A stretch of 49,399 nt of DNA from Stenotrophomonas humi (GTDB taxonomy: Bacteria; Pseudomonadota; Gammaproteobacteria; Xanthomonadales; Xanthomonadaceae). Both the position numbers and the translations under genes were made by a program. Below, piece by piece: positions 1 through 8,014 of the stretch. Location: the NCBI RefSeq assembly GCF_001431415.1, contig NZ_LDJI01000016.1, positions 1 through 49,399 on the forward strand, written 5' to 3'. Below the pieces are notes generated by a model, which was not told the origin of the DNA, ran no database searches, and worked only from the letters and a program-made list of their open reading frames with translations. Numbering within the stretch: position 1 is the first letter of the stretch; every line of letters begins with the position of its first letter.

Positions 1-26
1 CCCCTCTCCCGCCAGCGGGAGAGGGG
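1..26. repeat. Perfect palindrome, terminator-like
   Basis: An 11-bp perfect stem (CCCCTCTCCCG and its complement) encloses a 4-base loop. It lies 21 bases past the stop of the leftward EF-hand gene. It could end that transcript, or be one of the dispersed palindromes common between xanthomonad genes. No clear T-run follows in either direction. Confidence 0.6.
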
Positions 27-47
27 CTTATGGCGCGACAGCAGTGC

Positions 48-371
48 TTACTTCTGCGCCTTTGCCGCGTACACGCGGTACTCCTCCTGGGTCAGCTTGC
101 CGTCCTTGTCGGCATCGGCGTCATCGAACACCTGGGCCAGACCGGCATTGGCCTGCGATTCGGCCTTGCTGATGCTGCCGTCGCCATCGGTGTCGACGCT
201 GGCCCAGCTCTGCCCGCCACCGTCGGCGGCCGAGGCACCCTGGGCCTGCTCGGCGGTCTGCGCCTGGGTTGCAGCCTGGTCCTGTGCGTCCTGCGCCATG
301 GCCGGCAGTGCCAGCGCGGAACCCACAAGGGCAACCAGGGCGAACAACGGGGTGCGATTACGAAGGGTCAT
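48..371 (-). CDS. Secreted EF-hand calcium-binding protein
   Basis: 107 residues. A signal peptide ending in AMA at about residue 26 is followed by an Ala/Gln/Asp-rich linker (27-55) and two canonical EF-hand loops: D60-x-D62-x-D64-G...E71 and D86-x-D88-x-D90-G...E97. Both loops have all acidic ligands and the central Gly, so calcium binding is likely. The product should be periplasmic or exported. The start at 371 is chosen because GAGG sits 8 bases upstream and the signal peptide begins there; the longer open frame upstream has no such support. The role is unknown: calcium buffer, sensor and small-partner subunit are all possible. No enzyme domain is fused. Confidence 0.88.
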   Translation of the reverse strand: MTLRNRTPLFALVALVGSALALPAMAQDAQDQAATQAQTAEQAQGASAADGGGQSWASVDTDGDGSISKAESQANAGLAQVFDDADADKDGKLTQEEYRVYAAKAQK

Positions 372-595
372 CAGGTGTTCCTCGTCTTTTTGGGGAAACG
401 CACGGAAACTCCGCACGCCCCTACCGTGACAAGCTGCAACTGAATCGTCCTGACCCCGCAAATCGCTGCAGAACAACGTGTTAACCAACACGCCGGCGAA
501 TGCGGCTACCGCCGTGGTTAGACCGCCGTGAAGCAGATGTAACGCGATGATTCGAGTGTTCCATCCATCGCGTTTAAGCCCGCCCGCAACCGCGT
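372..595. other. Intergenic region upstream of EF-hand gene
   Basis: About 224 bases with no supportable gene. It should carry the promoter of the EF-hand gene. The 10-base direct repeat CGCGTTTAAG occurs at 569-578 and 591-600; the second copy overlaps the stop codon of the next leftward gene. Its meaning is unclear. Confidence 0.5.
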
Positions 596-976
596 TTAAG
601 GCGCATCGGTGGTATCGCGCAAAGATTGCCGCGAACTGAACAACCACCAGCCAAGAGCCACACCCAGGGCAACACCAATCAGCTCCAACACCACGCGCGT
701 ACCCAGTTGATCCGGATCGTGGATGCTGGCCAACGCCAACTTGGCGTACAGCGGCGACTCCAGGCCCATCATCCCCAGATAGAACAGGTTCCAGCTGTCC
801 ACGCCCGCTGCGATGACCACCGCCAGCAGGCAGGCCCAGGCGATGGCGTGCCCCGTCGACAGGCCGGTGCGCCTGCATACCTGCCACCACAGCGCAAACA
901 CGACGAAGCCGATCGCCAGGGCAATCAAGGCCGCTTCCAGGGAGCCCAGCAGGCCAAAGTGCAGAACCAGATTCAT
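596..976 (-). CDS. Small integral membrane protein of unknown function
   Basis: 126 residues with four likely membrane segments (about 8-32, 42-62, 66-76 weak, 92-113), short loops and a polar C-terminus. I do not recognise the family. It lies 55 bases downstream of the D-Ala-D-Ala dipeptidase gene on the same strand and may be co-transcribed with it. The ATG at 976 has only a weak upstream Shine-Dalgarno. The amino acid composition (hydrophobic runs separated by charged turns) supports a real protein rather than an antisense shadow. Confidence 0.7.
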   Translation of the reverse strand: MNLVLHFGLLGSLEAALIALAIGFVVFALWWQVCRRTGLSTGHAIAWACLLAVVIAAGVDSWNLFYLGMMGLESPLYAKLALASIHDPDQLGTRVVLELIGVALGVALGWWLFSSRQSLRDTTDAP

Positions 977-1031
977 GGGCGCGGTGGGCTCAGGGCGGCA
1001 GGAACGCCCAGTCTACCCGCCTCGCCCATGC

Positions 1032-1766
1032 TCACCGCACCGGGAAGTCGTAGGCGGTGTCAGGGGTCGGTTCGGGCTTGAAGGTGAAATGCCACCACTC
1101 CATCGGGTAGTTGGCAAAGCCCTCGGCACCCATCGCATCCAGCAGCAACCTGCGATTGTGCTGCTGCGCGGCCGTGATGTCCGGGCTGGCGGTATGTGCC
1201 AGCGGATCGAAGCGGTCAAACCCGGTGCCCATGTCCAATGGCTGGCAATCGCCCTGACGGCACTGCAGCAGCCCCAGGTCGAGGGTGGCGCCGCGGCTGT
1301 GGCCCGAAGTCTCGGCGATGTAACCGTCAAGCAGGCGGGACTTGTCCACGTTGGGGTAATAGCGTGCCTTGGCCTGCTGGTCGCTCAGGTCATGCGCCCA
1401 GGCCACGAATGACTTCACCGAATGCGCCGGGCGATAACAGTCGAACAGCTGCAGCGTGTAGCCCTGCGCGCGCAATGCGTTCTGCACCCGCGCCAAGGCC
1501 TGCGCCACCGGCTGCAGCAGATAACAGCGTGGCGCCTCGTAGCCAGGCACCACGCGCCCGGTGAAGTTGTCGGTGGTGGCATAGCGCATGTCCAACACAA
1601 AGCCCGGCGCCAGCGTGGCGACATCCACCATGTTGGCGTCGGCGGGCGTGGTGGCCGGCGATATCTCCACCGCCATCGCGTTGCCGGCAGCGACCGCCAG
1701 CGCCGCTGCGATCAGCGTGCTACGGGCAATCGCCGATGCGTTGGAACTGCAGATCCTGGTAGTCAT
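1032..1766 (-). CDS. ddpX: D-alanyl-D-alanine dipeptidase (VanX/DdpX, peptidase M15D)
   Basis: 244 residues with an N-terminal signal peptide (about 1-32), so probably periplasmic. It is predicted to hydrolyse the D-Ala-D-Ala dipeptide. Family hallmarks are all present: the DMRYATTDNF segment at 59-68, the YRP arginine R112, zinc ligands H156 and D163 in SGHSRGATLD, the catalytic base E223 and third zinc ligand H226 in MEWWH. The ATG at 1766 is chosen because the signal peptide starts there; it lies 47 bases inside the preceding serine hydrolase gene, so the two are probably translationally coupled. As in E. coli DdpX, the likely role is use of D-Ala from wall turnover, not vancomycin resistance, since no vanH/vanA ligase is nearby. 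Confidence 0.93.
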   Translation of the reverse strand: MTTRICSSNASAIARSTLIAAALAVAAGNAMAVEISPATTPADANMVDVATLAPGFVLDMRYATTDNFTGRVVPGYEAPRCYLLQPVAQALARVQNALRAQGYTLQLFDCYRPAHSVKSFVAWAHDLSDQQAKARYYPNVDKSRLLDGYIAETSGHSRGATLDLGLLQCRQGDCQPLDMGTGFDRFDPLAHTASPDITAAQQHNRRLLLDAMGAEGFANYPMEWWHFTFKPEPTPDTAYDFPVR

Positions 1767-3276
1767 AGCTGAAATCGATCTCCGGGTCGATGGCGCGCAT
1801 GCGCATGACAGAGTGCTTCGCATCGCCGGAGAATTCCAGCCATGCCTCGGCGTCTTCGCCTTGTGTATCCCAGGCGACAAACCAGCGCTGGCCGCTGTGC
1901 ATCACCTTGCCGCTCATCTGCGGCGATTTGATCGAGGAAAACCGCAGCGCACCGTCATGCGGACACAGCTGCACCTCGCCAAACCAGGCATCACGCCAGA
2001 TGCCGGTGTTGTTGCCCGAAACGCTCGGCGTTACCGGCTGGCGGTCCGGCATCGCCGGGCGCACATGGCCCGCGGAACGGCGCTGCGCAGCGTCCTGGTC
2101 CATGCGTTGCGCGTAATGCAGCACGTCGTGGCTCGCAGCCGGGGCGGTGTAGCGCTTGAGCATGGCCTGCATCAGGGCAGTGCGGGCGTCCTCGGCTTCG
2201 CCATTGATCAGGATCACCACGCCGTTCCGGGCATCCGGCAACAATGCCAGCGACGAGTACATGCCCGACAGCGTGCCGGTGTGCGCCACCTTCCATTGGC
2301 CGTCCATGTCCGACAGGCGCCAGCCATAACCGTAGGCGAGGAAGTGGGTATTGTCCCAGTCGCGCAGGCGCTGGCTGATCGGCATCGGCATATGCGCCGT
2401 CCACAGCGCACGACGCTGGGTGGTATCAAGCCAGCCCGGTGCCTGCGTGGGATCCAGCAGCACCTGCATCCAGCGCAGCATGTCGTTGAGACTGCAGCGG
2501 ATACCGCCAGCCGCCATCGAAGGAAAGTCGTCCACGCGCGCCGGATCCGCCGCAGCGGCGATGTTCCTGTTGCCGTCGCGATAGTGCGGGCGGGCGATAT
2601 TGCCGAGCTCAGCGGGCGACCACTCGCCCACCTGGCAGCGCTGCATGCCCAGCGGTTGGAAGATCTCCTGCCGCACCAGCACCGAATACGGCTTGCCCGC
2701 GGCGGCCGCGGCGACTTCGCCGGCCACCACGTACAGCAGGTTGTCGTAGGCATAGTCGGCGCGGAAACTGCCCGTCGGTTTCAGATGTGCCAGCCCGGCA
2801 ATGATGTCGTTGCGGTCAAAGCGGTTCGGCTCGGGCCACAACATCAGGTCGCCGGCCCCCAGGCCGAGGCCGCTGTTGTGGATCAGCAGGTCGCGCACCT
2901 GCATGTTGCGCGTCACCCACGGGTCGTACATGCGGAACTGCGGCAGGTACTTCGTCACGGGGTCGTCCCAGCGCAGCGTGCCGGCCTGCACCAGCCGCGC
3001 AAGCACTGCGGCGGTCATCGCCTTGGTGTTGGAGGCGATCTTGAACAAGGTGTCGTCATTGATCTCCGCACCCTCGCCCACCGCCAACTCGCCGCGGGTG
3101 ATGCGCCGGACCACCTTGCCATCCTCGATCACGCCCACCGCGATGCCCGGCAGCTGATAGCGCTGCACCGCCTGGTCGACCAGCGCGTTCATCCGTGCTT
3201 CGTCCGTGTCGGCGGCGAGCACGGGGCCGGCCAGAAGCGCAGCGGTGGTCAGCAGCAATTTCAGTCGCATCGTCAT
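1720..3276 (-). CDS. Serine hydrolase, beta-lactamase/penicillin-binding (class C, AmpC-like) family
   Basis: 518 residues. Signal peptide to about residue 22, then the beta-lactamase-related fold. The three class C signatures are visible: S82-N-T-K85 (nucleophile and general base), Y177-D-N179, and H332-T-G. A C-terminal extension (about 390-518) resembles the beta-sandwich found after this domain in many non-lactamase members. The family includes DD-carboxypeptidases, D-aminopeptidases and esterases. The neighbouring D-Ala-D-Ala dipeptidase, which overlaps it by 47 bases, favours a D-amino-acid peptide substrate. Start: ATG at 3276 with GGAGAG just upstream; ATG at 3270 is an alternative. 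A true antibiotic-hydrolysing role is possible but not supported by context. Confidence 0.9.
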   Translation of the reverse strand: MTMRLKLLLTTAALLAGPVLAADTDEARMNALVDQAVQRYQLPGIAVGVIEDGKVVRRITRGELAVGEGAEINDDTLFKIASNTKAMTAAVLARLVQAGTLRWDDPVTKYLPQFRMYDPWVTRNMQVRDLLIHNSGLGLGAGDLMLWPEPNRFDRNDIIAGLAHLKPTGSFRADYAYDNLLYVVAGEVAAAAAGKPYSVLVRQEIFQPLGMQRCQVGEWSPAELGNIARPHYRDGNRNIAAAADPARVDDFPSMAAGGIRCSLNDMLRWMQVLLDPTQAPGWLDTTQRRALWTAHMPMPISQRLRDWDNTHFLAYGYGWRLSDMDGQWKVAHTGTLSGMYSSLALLPDARNGVVILINGEAEDARTALMQAMLKRYTAPAASHDVLHYAQRMDQDAAQRRSAGHVRPAMPDRQPVTPSVSGNNTGIWRDAWFGEVQLCPHDGALRFSSIKSPQMSGKVMHSGQRWFVAWDTQGEDAEAWLEFSGDAKHSVMRMRAIDPEIDFSYDYQDLQFQRIGDCP

Positions 3277-3294
3277 GACTCTCCACAAAAGCGA

Positions 3295-3316
3295 ACGGCC
3301 CGCCGAAGCGGGCCGT
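3295..3316. terminator. Hairpin between the TonB receptor and serine hydrolase genes
   Basis: ACGGCCCGC, a CGAA loop and GCGGGCCGT form a perfect 9-bp stem in the 54-base gap after the leftward TonB receptor gene. On the minus strand it is followed by TCGCTTTTG, a modest T-run. It probably attenuates readthrough into the serine hydrolase gene. Confidence 0.7.
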
Positions 3317-3330
3317 CCTTAAACGCTACA

Positions 3331-6324
3331 TCAGAAGTTCCAGGTCACGACAAGGTTCGTGTAACGCGGTGCCTGCCAATTGGTGCCCTCAGCGAAGTAA
3401 GACATCTTCGTACCGGGAGTGCTCTCATAGCGGGAGTGCACGTTGACCACGGTCTGCCGGTTGAGCAGGTTGTAGACCGACAGGCGCGCCTTCAGGTCGA
3501 TGCCCTCCACCGGCAAGGTCCACATCACACTGGCACCGAGATCAATTACCCACGGCATGCGACCGAAGGCACCGCGCTCGGAGTACTCCAGCTCACGGGT
3601 CGCCCAGGTCGAGCAGTTGGCTTTGCACAGCCAGCCCGAACCACCGCCACTGTATTCACCCGGGCCACCCGCATTACGGTTGTCGTTCGGCCACACCACG
3701 CCGAATGCGGTGATCGGGCCACCCGAGCGGGCCGACAGCGTGCTACCGAAGGACCACTGCTCGTTCAACTTGAACGCACCACGCAGTTTGAACTGATGAC
3801 GGGCGTCATTGAAGGTCACACCAAAGCGCTCGTTGACCGCCGGGTGATCGTAGTACTGCACCAGATTGGTGTCGTTGTAGCCGGTGTCCGAATTGACCGG
3901 CCCTTCGATATTGCCTTCGCTCTTGGACAGCAGGTAGCTGGCATTGAACGACCACTTGTCATTCCAGGCGCGGTCGATCTGGAACTCCAGCGCCTTGTAG
4001 GTACGCTTGGGCCGCTTGTAGCCCATGATGTTGCCGCTGCCCAGGGCCTTGTAGCCGTCCTTGGACGAATCCAGGCTCACCCAGCTGTTGGTATCCGGAC
4101 ACCACAGCTGGTTGGTTTCACCCGGATTGATGATCGGCCAGTCGCCCGAGTACCAGTCGCAGCCTTCAACATGATTGATGCGCGCATCTTCCACCGCACG
4201 CGTCATGCGGCGGTAGGTGGCATTGACGCCATACGACCATTCCTCGTTGAGCGCCTGCTGGAAGCCAAGGATGTACTCGTCCTGGAACACCTGCTTCAGG
4301 TCGCGCGCCACTGCCGTGCGCACATCCGTCGGTGCCGGGGCATTGTTTTCGGTATTGACCGGACCGATCTGCTGACCGAGCACCGGAACCTTGTAGGTGT
4401 TACCGCTTGAGCTCTGCTTCTCTTCCCAACCATTGAACACGTAGTAGGTATGTTCGTCGGTTGTACCTCCACCGAAGTAGTCGGTGAGCTTGTTGGTCAG
4501 CGGGGTGTAGTAACGGCCCGCGTTGCCGAACACCTTCATCGAGCCATCACCCTTCACGTCCCAGCTGAAGCCCAGGCGCGGCGAGATCATGTCGTTGAAC
4601 TTGGACTTGGCAAAGGTGGCACCCGAGGCCAGCTTGTTGTGGAACTGGTCGAAACGCACGCCGAGATTCAACAGCAGGTTCGGGGTGACGTTCCAGTTGT
4701 CTTCCAGATAGAACGCCTGCGCCTTGGTGCTGACCGGCGCACCAGTGACCTTGTAGCGTGCGTCAACGAAGTCGGTGACACCTGGAGGCAGCGCCACGCC
4801 ATTGACGGAACTGCCCGCGTCTACGGAGAGCACCTGATAGGTGGATCCATCGCCCGGGTAAATCGTCGAGCTGGCTGAATCCATCACCTCCTGATCCAGA
4901 CCGAAGCGAACCAGGTGGTCACCCAAGGTCCATTCAAAGTCCAGGCGCGCCGCTTCACGCTTGTCTTGACGGTTGCTGATGGCTTCGTTGGTCGGATGGC
5001 ACCCTACGCCTTTTTGTTCGCCATATATCTCCGTGTAGCTCGACGCCACGGTGATGATGCTGCATTCGCCATCCGCCGGGCTGTCGCTTACCGCACTGCG
5101 CTTGTTGACGCCGTACATTGCCTTGGCGACAAAGTTGTCGGTGAGGTGACCGGTATACGTCAACGACCAGTTGTCACCACCGGAAGATCCGCTGCTCTGG
5201 CCACTGGAGTCACCGAAGGTGTTGCTGTCCCAGTTGTAGTTGTCGTAACTGCTGGTCACCGAGTCGGTCTTATCGGAGAACGCAAGCAACTCCAGCAGGT
5301 GGTTGTCATTGATGCGCCAGTCGAGCTTGGTGCCCCAGAAATCGTTGTTGCTCTTGGTCTTCCACGCTTCGGAGTTATCGACGTCCTGCGACTTGCTGTC
5401 GCGGTTCTCGTACATCGCGAAGAAGAACAGCTTGTCCTGCATGATCGGGCCGGAGGCCCACACATTGGTCTTGGTCAGCGGGGCACGATCGCGGCTGGTG
5501 CGATTGCGCTCGTCAATGGTGCCATCGCTGTGGAAATGATCCTTCCGTTCCGACGCCCATGCCGACGGCTCCATGGTGACCTGCACGCCGCCCTTGAACT
5601 CATTGCCGCCCGAACGGGTGATGGCATTGATGACGCCACCGGTGCTGCGACCGAACTCGGCAGAGTAGCCACCGGTCTTGATCTGGAACTCTTCATAGAA
5701 ATTGAAGGGAACCTCGGAGAAACCCTGCCGACGGTAAGGATCCGTGACGTTCAATCCGTTGATGTAGGCCACGTTCTCGGCCACGGAGGAACCACCGAAG
5801 CTCAATCCACCAAAGCTCGAACCGGAGTCGACCACGCCCGGCGCCAGCAACGCCACGGCAGCCACGCTCTGATCCACCGGCATGCGCGCCAGTTCTTCGC
5901 GCTTGATGTTGAACGAGGACTCGGTGGAGTACACGTCCACGCGGTTGACGATCTTGGAGCCAACCACCTGCACCGAGTCCAGGGTGACTGCACCGCTGTC
6001 GCCGCCGCCGAGATTGACCGTGGTGGTGCCGCCCAGCGACACGTTCACCGCCAACGGCTCCTTGTCGGTCTGCCCGTCACGTTTCACCTGCAGGCTGTAA
6101 TCACCCACCGGCAGCTGACTCAAACGGTAAGAACCGTCGCTGCCGACGGTGACGCTGCGGGTCAAACCCGTCGACTTGTTTACGATGGTGATCTGGTCAC
6201 CGGAGCTGGCGCGGCCTGCGATGGCACCGTTCGCGCTCTGTGCCATGGCGCTCGGTGCCATGACGCCAAGACAGGCACCCAACGCGACGGTCAATGCCGC
6301 CCTTTTCAACATTTTCGTGTTCAT
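3331..6324 (-). CDS. TonB-dependent outer membrane receptor, Oar-type
   Basis: 997 residues. Signal peptide ending AMA-Q near residue 29, then a carboxypeptidase-regulatory-like domain (about 30-100, beginning NGAIAGR with the LPVGDYSL motif), a plug domain (about 120-235, with the GVINAITRSGGN segment) and a large beta-barrel to a terminal aromatic residue (VTWNF). This matches Oar-like receptors, abundant in Xanthomonadaceae. The ligand cannot be read from sequence. Its position between a transglutaminase-like gene and D-Ala-peptide hydrolase genes suggests import of peptides or wall fragments. Start: ATG at 6324, 14 codons inside the longest frame, preceded by AGGAGAGAG and beginning the signal peptide. 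Confidence 0.93.
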   Translation of the reverse strand: MNTKMLKRAALTVALGACLGVMAPSAMAQSANGAIAGRASSGDQITIVNKSTGLTRSVTVGSDGSYRLSQLPVGDYSLQVKRDGQTDKEPLAVNVSLGGTTTVNLGGGDSGAVTLDSVQVVGSKIVNRVDVYSTESSFNIKREELARMPVDQSVAAVALLAPGVVDSGSSFGGLSFGGSSVAENVAYINGLNVTDPYRRQGFSEVPFNFYEEFQIKTGGYSAEFGRSTGGVINAITRSGGNEFKGGVQVTMEPSAWASERKDHFHSDGTIDERNRTSRDRAPLTKTNVWASGPIMQDKLFFFAMYENRDSKSQDVDNSEAWKTKSNNDFWGTKLDWRINDNHLLELLAFSDKTDSVTSSYDNYNWDSNTFGDSSGQSSGSSGGDNWSLTYTGHLTDNFVAKAMYGVNKRSAVSDSPADGECSIITVASSYTEIYGEQKGVGCHPTNEAISNRQDKREAARLDFEWTLGDHLVRFGLDQEVMDSASSTIYPGDGSTYQVLSVDAGSSVNGVALPPGVTDFVDARYKVTGAPVSTKAQAFYLEDNWNVTPNLLLNLGVRFDQFHNKLASGATFAKSKFNDMISPRLGFSWDVKGDGSMKVFGNAGRYYTPLTNKLTDYFGGGTTDEHTYYVFNGWEEKQSSSGNTYKVPVLGQQIGPVNTENNAPAPTDVRTAVARDLKQVFQDEYILGFQQALNEEWSYGVNATYRRMTRAVEDARINHVEGCDWYSGDWPIINPGETNQLWCPDTNSWVSLDSSKDGYKALGSGNIMGYKRPKRTYKALEFQIDRAWNDKWSFNASYLLSKSEGNIEGPVNSDTGYNDTNLVQYYDHPAVNERFGVTFNDARHQFKLRGAFKLNEQWSFGSTLSARSGGPITAFGVVWPNDNRNAGGPGEYSGGGSGWLCKANCSTWATRELEYSERGAFGRMPWVIDLGASVMWTLPVEGIDLKARLSVYNLLNRQTVVNVHSRYESTPGTKMSYFAEGTNWQAPRYTNLVVTWNF

Positions 6325-6382
6325 CCCCTGCTCTCTCCTGCAGATGTTGATCGGTATGTAAGACAACGGTTACGACGTTCTG

Positions 6383-7882
6383 TTACCTGGACTCCGGCGC
6401 AAGGACCTGCGTCTGGAAGTCGTATTGCCATTGGTTGAAGTAGAGGTTCCCCCCGGACCACTCCACTTCACCGCGCTGCAGATCGACGGTCTCCGAGCGG
6501 AAGTGCTGCTTTGCAGGCACGAATGCGCGCGAGTAGTCGTCGTTGAATGCGATCCGGTAGGCATCGAGCCCGCCGAAATAGAAATCACGCTCGGCCGGCT
6601 CCGTGCTGGCCAGCGCACCTGTGCTCACGTCCATGGGCACCCAGCCATAGGGCGCCAGGTACATCGCGCCCCAGTCATGCAGGTTGTTGTAGCCAACCTC
6701 GTTGTCGGAAAAGACCATGCCCGACTGCCAACGCGCCGGGATGCCATTCATGCGCAGCAGCGAGATCAGCAGCAACGTCTGCTGGCCACAATCGGCGTGG
6801 CCTGCATGCAACGCGTAATCGGAGATGTTGCTGATGGTGGAATACTCGCGTGCGCCGCCCCACGGAATGGCGTCGACCGCAGCAAACAGCTTCCTCGCAA
6901 CGCGGTAAGGATTGGTCTCGTTGCCGACGACCCTGCGCGAGAACTCCCGCAATGCCGGGGTGAACACCACGTGCGGCGCGCGCGCGGCCAGATACGGCGC
7001 CAGTGCCGGGTCTGCCGGCGTAGGCAATACCTTGTCCGGGTCGATGATGAAACGGCGTGCGGAGATGGTGAGCTCATAGCTGACCGAGAACTCGGTCGGC
7101 GTGCCGGCGACCGCCTTGCGCTCCAGGTAGGCCGTGCGCTGCATCGTGTCTTCCGGCGCGATCTGGGCACCTTCCGGCACGCTGCCCAGCCATTGGATGT
7201 TCTCCTGCTGGCCCGGGATCGAACGCGGGTACGGAATCCACGCGCGCACGGTTTCACCGGCGGGCACCGCGTCGGCGTCCACCTGTATCGACTGGGTGAT
7301 GCGGATGCGGTTGGGAGTGATGCTGGTCAGCCCGCTCTGCTCGGACGCCTTGATCACTGCAGCATGGTGCGGGCCCAAGCGCTCATACGGGCCGGGGCGG
7401 GACGATTGCTTGTCCGGTGCGCGACGCGCAGAGGCCTGCGGGCTGAACAGAAACAGATTGCTCGGCGCCCGCTTGAACCAGCGACGCTGCCCGTCGATGT
7501 CCAGGTGCTCGATCAGGCCGGCGTCATCCCACGCCTTGAATTCTTCATCACGCAGATCGGGAATCGACTTGCGCACGGCAGCTTTGGCCTGCGCTTCGTC
7601 CAGCGTGAAGTCCAGGCGCATGCGCCGCATCCGTTCCTGCTGGAAGGCATAGGCATCGCGTGTCAGTGCATCCGTACCCGGCGCCGCCAGGGCCTTGTCG
7701 ATTTCCGCCTGGGCCCCGGCGAAGTCTCCCTGGTCAATGCGGGCTTCCAGCGCCGGTAACGACGTGGAGGGCGCCTCACCGGCCTGCACCGCCCAGATCA
7801 TCGCCATGCAAAGTGCGGAAACCAGCGCCTTGCGGGCGAACGGGACTCGGGCAAAGCATGCAGAATCGGCGATTGAAGCCAC
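6383..7882 (-). CDS. Transglutaminase-like superfamily protein, exported
   Basis: 499 residues. An N-terminal hydrophobic segment (about 17-34, ending VQA-GEA) looks like a signal peptide. Residues 40-180 are a helical charged region; 190-285 fit the beta-rich N-terminal domain of bacterial transglutaminase-like proteins; the core spans about 310-430. The papain-like triad is intact: C365 (ADCGQQTLLL), H402 (NNLHDW) and D418 (PMDVS). Members usually act as cysteine peptidases or amide hydrolases, not cross-linkers, so a peptide-cleaving role fits the locus. First gene of the leftward arm, 58 bases before the TonB receptor gene, with a promoter candidate at 7919-7947. Confidence 0.88.
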   Translation of the reverse strand: MASIADSACFARVPFARKALVSALCMAMIWAVQAGEAPSTSLPALEARIDQGDFAGAQAEIDKALAAPGTDALTRDAYAFQQERMRRMRLDFTLDEAQAKAAVRKSIPDLRDEEFKAWDDAGLIEHLDIDGQRRWFKRAPSNLFLFSPQASARRAPDKQSSRPGPYERLGPHHAAVIKASEQSGLTSITPNRIRITQSIQVDADAVPAGETVRAWIPYPRSIPGQQENIQWLGSVPEGAQIAPEDTMQRTAYLERKAVAGTPTEFSVSYELTISARRFIIDPDKVLPTPADPALAPYLAARAPHVVFTPALREFSRRVVGNETNPYRVARKLFAAVDAIPWGGAREYSTISNISDYALHAGHADCGQQTLLLISLLRMNGIPARWQSGMVFSDNEVGYNNLHDWGAMYLAPYGWVPMDVSTGALASTEPAERDFYFGGLDAYRIAFNDDYSRAFVPAKQHFRSETVDLQRGEVEWSGGNLYFNQWQYDFQTQVLAPESR

Positions 7883-7918
7883 AGCGACACATCCGGAAGG
7901 TGCGGGGGTGGTAAACGC

Positions 7919-7947
7919 TGTGTAACACGCACCCGGTAGCGGGTCAA
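7919..7947 (-). promoter_or_regulatory. Candidate sigma-70 promoter, leftward arm
   Basis: On the minus strand, TTGACC (7942-7947) is separated by exactly 17 bases from TACACA (7919-7924). The -35 is close to consensus, the -10 is weak. It lies 36 bases upstream of the ATG of the transglutaminase-like gene and next to the dyads of the rightward promoter. Confidence 0.5.
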
Positions 7948-7950
7948 TAA

Positions 7951-7989
7951 TTTATTCTTGCTTTCGTGGGAGAAAGGAATAAATATTCC
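7951..7989 (+). promoter_or_regulatory. Overlapping dyads covering the rightward promoter candidate
   Basis: Two inverted repeats interlock. TTTATTC-ttg-CTTTC (7951-7965) pairs with GAAAGGAATAAA (7972-7983), leaving a 3-base bulge and a 6-base loop. GGAATA-AA-TATTCC (7976-7989) is a perfect second dyad sharing the same right half. A possible promoter, TTGCTT (7958-7963), 16 bases, TAAATA (7980-7985), lies inside them, 29 bases before the NlpC/P60 ATG. This is the layout of a repressor operator. The MurR/RpiR regulator at 10809 is the obvious candidate binder (inference). Confidence 0.5.
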
Positions 7990-8014
7990 CAGAGCATCTC
8001 AGAGGGGAGCTTCG

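Noticed and set aside
372..890. N-terminal extension of the EF-hand frame up to 890
   Set aside because: The extension overlaps the membrane protein gene, has no signal, and the shorter frame starts with a Shine-Dalgarno and signal peptide.
1720..3276. Antibiotic resistance cassette (beta-lactamase plus VanX)
   Set aside because: No vanH/vanA-type ligase, integron or mobile sequence; the context is wall-peptide turnover, so resistance is not the parsimonious reading.
1588..4410. 940-codon rightward open frame
   Set aside because: It is antisense to the serine hydrolase and TonB receptor genes, has Arg/His/Gln-rich composition typical of GC-biased shadows, and has no recognisable domain.
4915..6438. 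507-codon rightward frame antisense to the TonB receptor gene
   Set aside because: Biased composition with no domain; the opposite strand has a full receptor with signal peptide and ribosome-binding site.
6425..7759. 444-codon rightward frame antisense to the transglutaminase-like gene
   Set aside because: Opposite strand holds an intact catalytic triad and signal peptide.
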